Source: Burkholderia pyrrocinia
Lineage (GTDB): Bacteria > Pseudomonadota > Gammaproteobacteria > Burkholderiales > Burkholderiaceae
Length of the DNA: 64,000 bases
Assembly (NCBI RefSeq): GCF_001028665.1
Contig: NZ_CP011504.1
Coordinates: 2,170,001 to 2,234,000 of the forward strand
Direction: 5' to 3'
The position numbers and the translations under genes are program-made. Positions 61,753 to 64,000 of this stretch are shown piece by piece. The notes beneath the pieces were generated by a model. The model saw nothing but the letters and a program-made list of their open reading frames with translations, was not told where the DNA came from and did no database searches. Position 1 is the stretch's first letter. Each line of letters begins with the position of its first letter.

Positions 61753-62340
61753 TCACTCGATGCGGGCGATATCGTCGAAGTCGAAGCGCGGGCTGCGCGG
61801 AAACAGGCCGGCCGGATCACCGTAGCCGAGATTCACGAGGAAATTGCTCTTGATCGTGGTGCCCGCGAAGAACTCGGCATCGACCTTCGCGTTGTCGAAG
61901 CCCGACATCGGGCCCGCATCGAGGCCGAGCGCGCGTGCGGCGAGGATCAGGTACGCGCCTTGCAGCGACGCGTTGCGAAACGCGGTGGCCTCGACCAGCG
62001 CATCGTTGCCGGCGAACCAGCTCCGTGCGTCGGCGTGCGGGAACAGGCGCGGCAGGTGCTCGTAAAACGCGAAATCCATGCCGACGATCACGGTAACGGG
62101 CGCGGCCATCGTCTTCGCGAGATTGCCTTCGGACAATGCGGGCTTCAGGCGCGCCTTCGCTTCGGGCGACTTGACGAACACGAAGCGCGCAGGGCTCGAG
62201 TTCGCCGACGTCGGGCCGAATTTCGTCAGGTCGATCAGCCGGTGCAGCAGCGCGTCGTCGACGGGTTTGTCCTGCCACGCGTTGTGCGTGCGCGCGGTGC
62301 GGAACAGTTGATCGAGGGCGGAATCGGAGAGCGTCGTCAT
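61753..62340 (-). CDS. rutE: Nitroreductase family protein, RutE-like malonic semialdehyde reductase
   Basis: 195-residue FMN-dependent reductase. The RutE pattern is strong: [48 protein letters not shown], then [22 protein letters not shown] and the C-terminal [21 protein letters not shown]. In uracil breakdown RutE reduces malonic semialdehyde; no other rut gene is nearby, so the actual substrate is open. It ends 8 bases from the convergent metallophosphoesterase stop codon. Confidence 0.85.
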   Translation of the reverse strand: MTTLSDSALDQLFRTARTHNAWQDKPVDDALLHRLIDLTKFGPTSANSSPARFVFVKSPEAKARLKPALSEGNLAKTMAAPVTVIVGMDFAFYEHLPRLFPHADARSWFAGNDALVEATAFRNASLQGAYLILAARALGLDAGPMSGFDNAKVDAEFFAGTTIKSNFLVNLGYGDPAGLFPRSPRFDFDDIARIE

Positions 62341-62578
62341 GATGGGATCCGGAAAGAAAGCGGCCGGGTCGCGCCGGCCGGCATGGCGGAAGAAAGCGGC
62401 ACCCCTCGGCAGGGCGTACCGCAACACGCCGCGATGATAGCGTGATGCGCGAAAGCGCATCGCGGTGCGCGGCGGTTTCCTTTCATCGGCGAATGACAGC
62501 GCATGGCGGCGCGCGGCGCCGTTGGCTAGTATGCAGACATGCATGGCTCGTCCCATTCATCGCCCGTTCCTTCCCGAC

Positions 62579-63184
62579 ATGTCGACACCCGATCTTTTCC
62601 CTGACACGCCCGCGCCCGACGTGGATTGGTATCCGGACTGGCTCGCGCAGCCCGACGCCGATCGCGCGCTGGCCGCGCTGATCGGCGAGGTCGCGTGGCG
62701 GCAGGACACGATCCGCACGCCGCGCGGGCGCATTCCGTTGCCGAGGCTCACGGCGTGGCAGGGCGAACCCGATGCCGTTTACGTGTATTCGGGGATCCGC
62801 AACGTGCCGGCGCCGTGGACGCCGGCCGTGCTCGACCTGAAGCACGCGGTCGAGGCGACGTGCGGCGCTCGCTTCAACAGCGTGCTGCTCAATCGCTACC
62901 GCAACGGGCAGGACAGCCTGGGCTGGCATGCGGACAACGAGCCCGAACTCGGCGATGCGCCGGTGATCGCGTCGGTGAGCCTCGGTGCGATGCGCGTGTT
63001 CGATCTCCGCCATCGCGCGACCGGCGTCACGCATGCATTTCGCCTCGTGCACGGCAGCCTGCTCGTGATGCGCGGGCGTACGCAGTCCGAGTGGCAGCAT
63101 CGCGTGCCGAAGGCGCCGGGCGTGCAGGGCGAGCGCGTCAACCTGACATTCCGGCGGGTGATGCCGGACGGTACGGGCCGGTAG
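62579..63184 (+). CDS. alkB: AlkB-type alpha-ketoglutarate-dependent dioxygenase
   Basis: 201-residue DNA/RNA dealkylation enzyme (2OG-Fe(II) oxygenase). Iron ligands are His117 and Asp119 (GWHADNE) and His174 (EWQHRVPK); the 2OG-binding arginines are 186 and 192 in ERVNLTFR. It is of the short ALKBH2/3-like type common in proteobacteria. The start MSTPDLFPD is favoured; the frame is open 38 codons further upstream. No ada-type promoter is evident. Confidence 0.9.
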   Translation: MSTPDLFPDTPAPDVDWYPDWLAQPDADRALAALIGEVAWRQDTIRTPRGRIPLPRLTAWQGEPDAVYVYSGIRNVPAPWTPAVLDLKHAVEATCGARFNSVLLNRYRNGQDSLGWHADNEPELGDAPVIASVSLGAMRVFDLRHRATGVTHAFRLVHGSLLVMRGRTQSEWQHRVPKAPGVQGERVNLTFRRVMPDGTGR

Positions 63185-63211
63185 CGGCCGGTCGTCACAC
63201 CAGCGGTGCCT

Positions 63212-63241
63212 GGGCGGCCGGGTGATTCCCGCCCCTTTTTT
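63212..63241 (+). terminator. Intrinsic terminator of alkB
   Basis: GGGCGG (63212-63217) pairs with CCGCCC (63229-63234) around 11 nt, itself able to form a GGG/CCC stem, and is followed by C and TTTTTT. It starts 28 bases past the alkB stop codon. The rest of the 343-base interval to 63527 holds no gene. Confidence 0.65.
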
Positions 63242-63527
63242 CGACCCATGAACGAGCGATAGACGCAATCGGCGGCGCGTGCGGCACGTTGCCGCATGAG
63301 TGTTTTGCCGTGCGGCCTGAAACGGCTCTGAGGCTTGTCCCATATGGGCTTCAGGCAATTTCGATCAACCGTCCGGTTCCGATAGATGAGTGAAACCTCT
63401 GATGGTGCGTCGCAACAATCATTGACTAGACTGTCGAATGGCTGAAACGCGTCGTATACCGGCGCGACCCTTTCGACATGCCCCGTGCGTTGCCGATGCA
63501 ATGCGCAAGGGGGCAGGAGCATAACGC

Positions 63528-63734
63528 GTGACCGTACTCGACCCTTCCTTCGAACCCTCGCTGCACGTCTTCGAACAAGACGGCGGATGGCAATGGGCGC
63601 TGACGGTGAAGCGGGCGACCGGTGTCGGGGTGAAAGTCGTTGCATTCAGTCGGGAAGGCTTTCGCGGCGAAGCCGAAGCTTACGCCGCCGGCCAGCTTGC
63701 CCGCGCCGAGTATGACGACACCGTGACGGCCTGA
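63528..63734 (+). CDS. Small hypothetical protein
   Basis: 68-residue protein beginning at GTG with an AGGAG site nine bases upstream. The sequence is acidic-aromatic, with DGGWQWALTVKRATGVGVKVVAFS as a likely beta hairpin and EGFRGEAEAYAAGQLARAEYDD as a helix. It has no cysteine, signal peptide or membrane segment. I do not recognise the family; strong coding-like codon use supports it being real. Confidence 0.55.
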   Translation: MTVLDPSFEPSLHVFEQDGGWQWALTVKRATGVGVKVVAFSREGFRGEAEAYAAGQLARAEYDDTVTA

Positions 63735-63913
63735 CGCCGTCGCGTCGATCCCGCCTGAGGATCGCCTTCACCGCGTACCGTCCGCTGCCGGACGGTCTTT
63801 TCCGATCGTTGCCAGTTTCCCGTCTTCCGTCTGCCGTGATGCGCGCATCGCGCGATACCGCATGCGGTGCGCCGACGCGCCGCCGCGCCTGCCCGCCCGC
63901 GCTTGCCGCGCCA

Positions 63914-63929
63914 AATGGTCCGTACCATT
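63914..63929. promoter_or_regulatory. Inverted repeat at right edge
   Basis: AATGGT (63914-63919) and ACCATT (63924-63929), 6-bp arms 4 bp apart, with the TGGTnnnnACCA core typical of GntR-like operators. It lies in 63735-64000, which has no supported gene, and its target is likely outside the window. Confidence 0.35.
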
Positions 63930-64000
63930 CGACACGTGTGTGCCATACGCCGCGCTTAACGTCCTTGCACGGCGCCCGTCGCGCCGGCGATGCGGCCTGC

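Noticed and set aside
1..64000. CRISPR arrays, tRNA or rRNA genes, insertion sequences
   Set aside because: I looked for regular repeat-spacer patterns, cloverleaf sequences and transposase motifs and saw none.

Overview
The window looks like a Burkholderia cepacia complex genome, most probably a secondary chromosome. GC content is high throughout. At 52.2-54.2 kb there is a recognisable cepI-rsaM-cepR quorum-sensing locus with mgtC beside it, and DUF4148, YXWGXW, DUF3331 and OpcP-type porin genes typical of Burkholderiales occur elsewhere. I found no rRNA, tRNA, CRISPR array, integrase or insertion sequence. Species and replicon are inferred from gene content only.

Layout. 0-2.4 kb: truncated kup K+ transporter and a GNAT acetyltransferase. 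2.4-3.9 kb: ArsR regulator with an Old Yellow Enzyme. 4.1-7.1 kb: a visibly less GC-rich block (MEKHLA/PAS protein, CrtI-like FAD oxidoreductase, PNPOx-like protein) headed by an 18-bp perfect palindrome. 7.2-10.9 kb: HAD phosphatase, exported alpha/beta hydrolase, patatin and a frame-disrupted cupin. 10.9-17.3 kb: cupredoxin and Tat-exported metallophosphoesterase, divergent from a Pit phosphate transporter with a tandem Pho box, then a two-gene ABC importer without a binding protein. 17.3-21.9 kb: RpiR regulator, gamma-glutamyltransferase and a cation symporter. 21.9-24.4 kb: type II NADH dehydrogenase, DUF3331 protein and TetR regulator. 24.5-31.0 kb: soxR divergent from an RND efflux operon through a textbook SoxR promoter. 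31.2-32.5 kb: MarR and GST genes sharing a repeated palindromic operator. 32.7-43.8 kb: transporters (NCS1, MHS, MFS), SDR, LysR, isochorismatase-fold hydrolase, amidohydrolase, LuxR-type regulator and NTF2-like protein. 44.0-51.1 kb: HxlR regulator, YXWGXW protein, porin, rnk, DUF4148, CBS, GTP cyclohydrolase II, GNAT and VOC genes. 51.2 kb: candidate sRNA. 51.4-55.0 kb: quorum-sensing locus. 55.3-60.2 kb: ytcA-hlyD-FUSC-OMF efflux operon. 60.6-64.0 kb: membrane metallophosphoesterase, RutE-like nitroreductase, AlkB and a small unknown gene.

The main observations are: (1) cepR carries one extra G in codon 227 relative to the 239-residue CepR I remember, replacing the last helix of the DNA-binding domain, while cepI, its cep box and rsaM look intact; (2) a compact unannotated sRNA candidate (about 55 nt) with promoter, anti-Shine-Dalgarno 5' end, hairpin and intrinsic terminator lies between the VOC gene and the gene downstream of cepI; (3) many local regulators sit beside legible palindromic operators (ArsR, TetR, SoxR, MarR, HxlR, PhoB type), so small regulatory circuits can be read from sequence; (4) a cupin gene appears broken by an internal deletion. 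I did not find a clearly new multi-gene defence or biosynthetic system.
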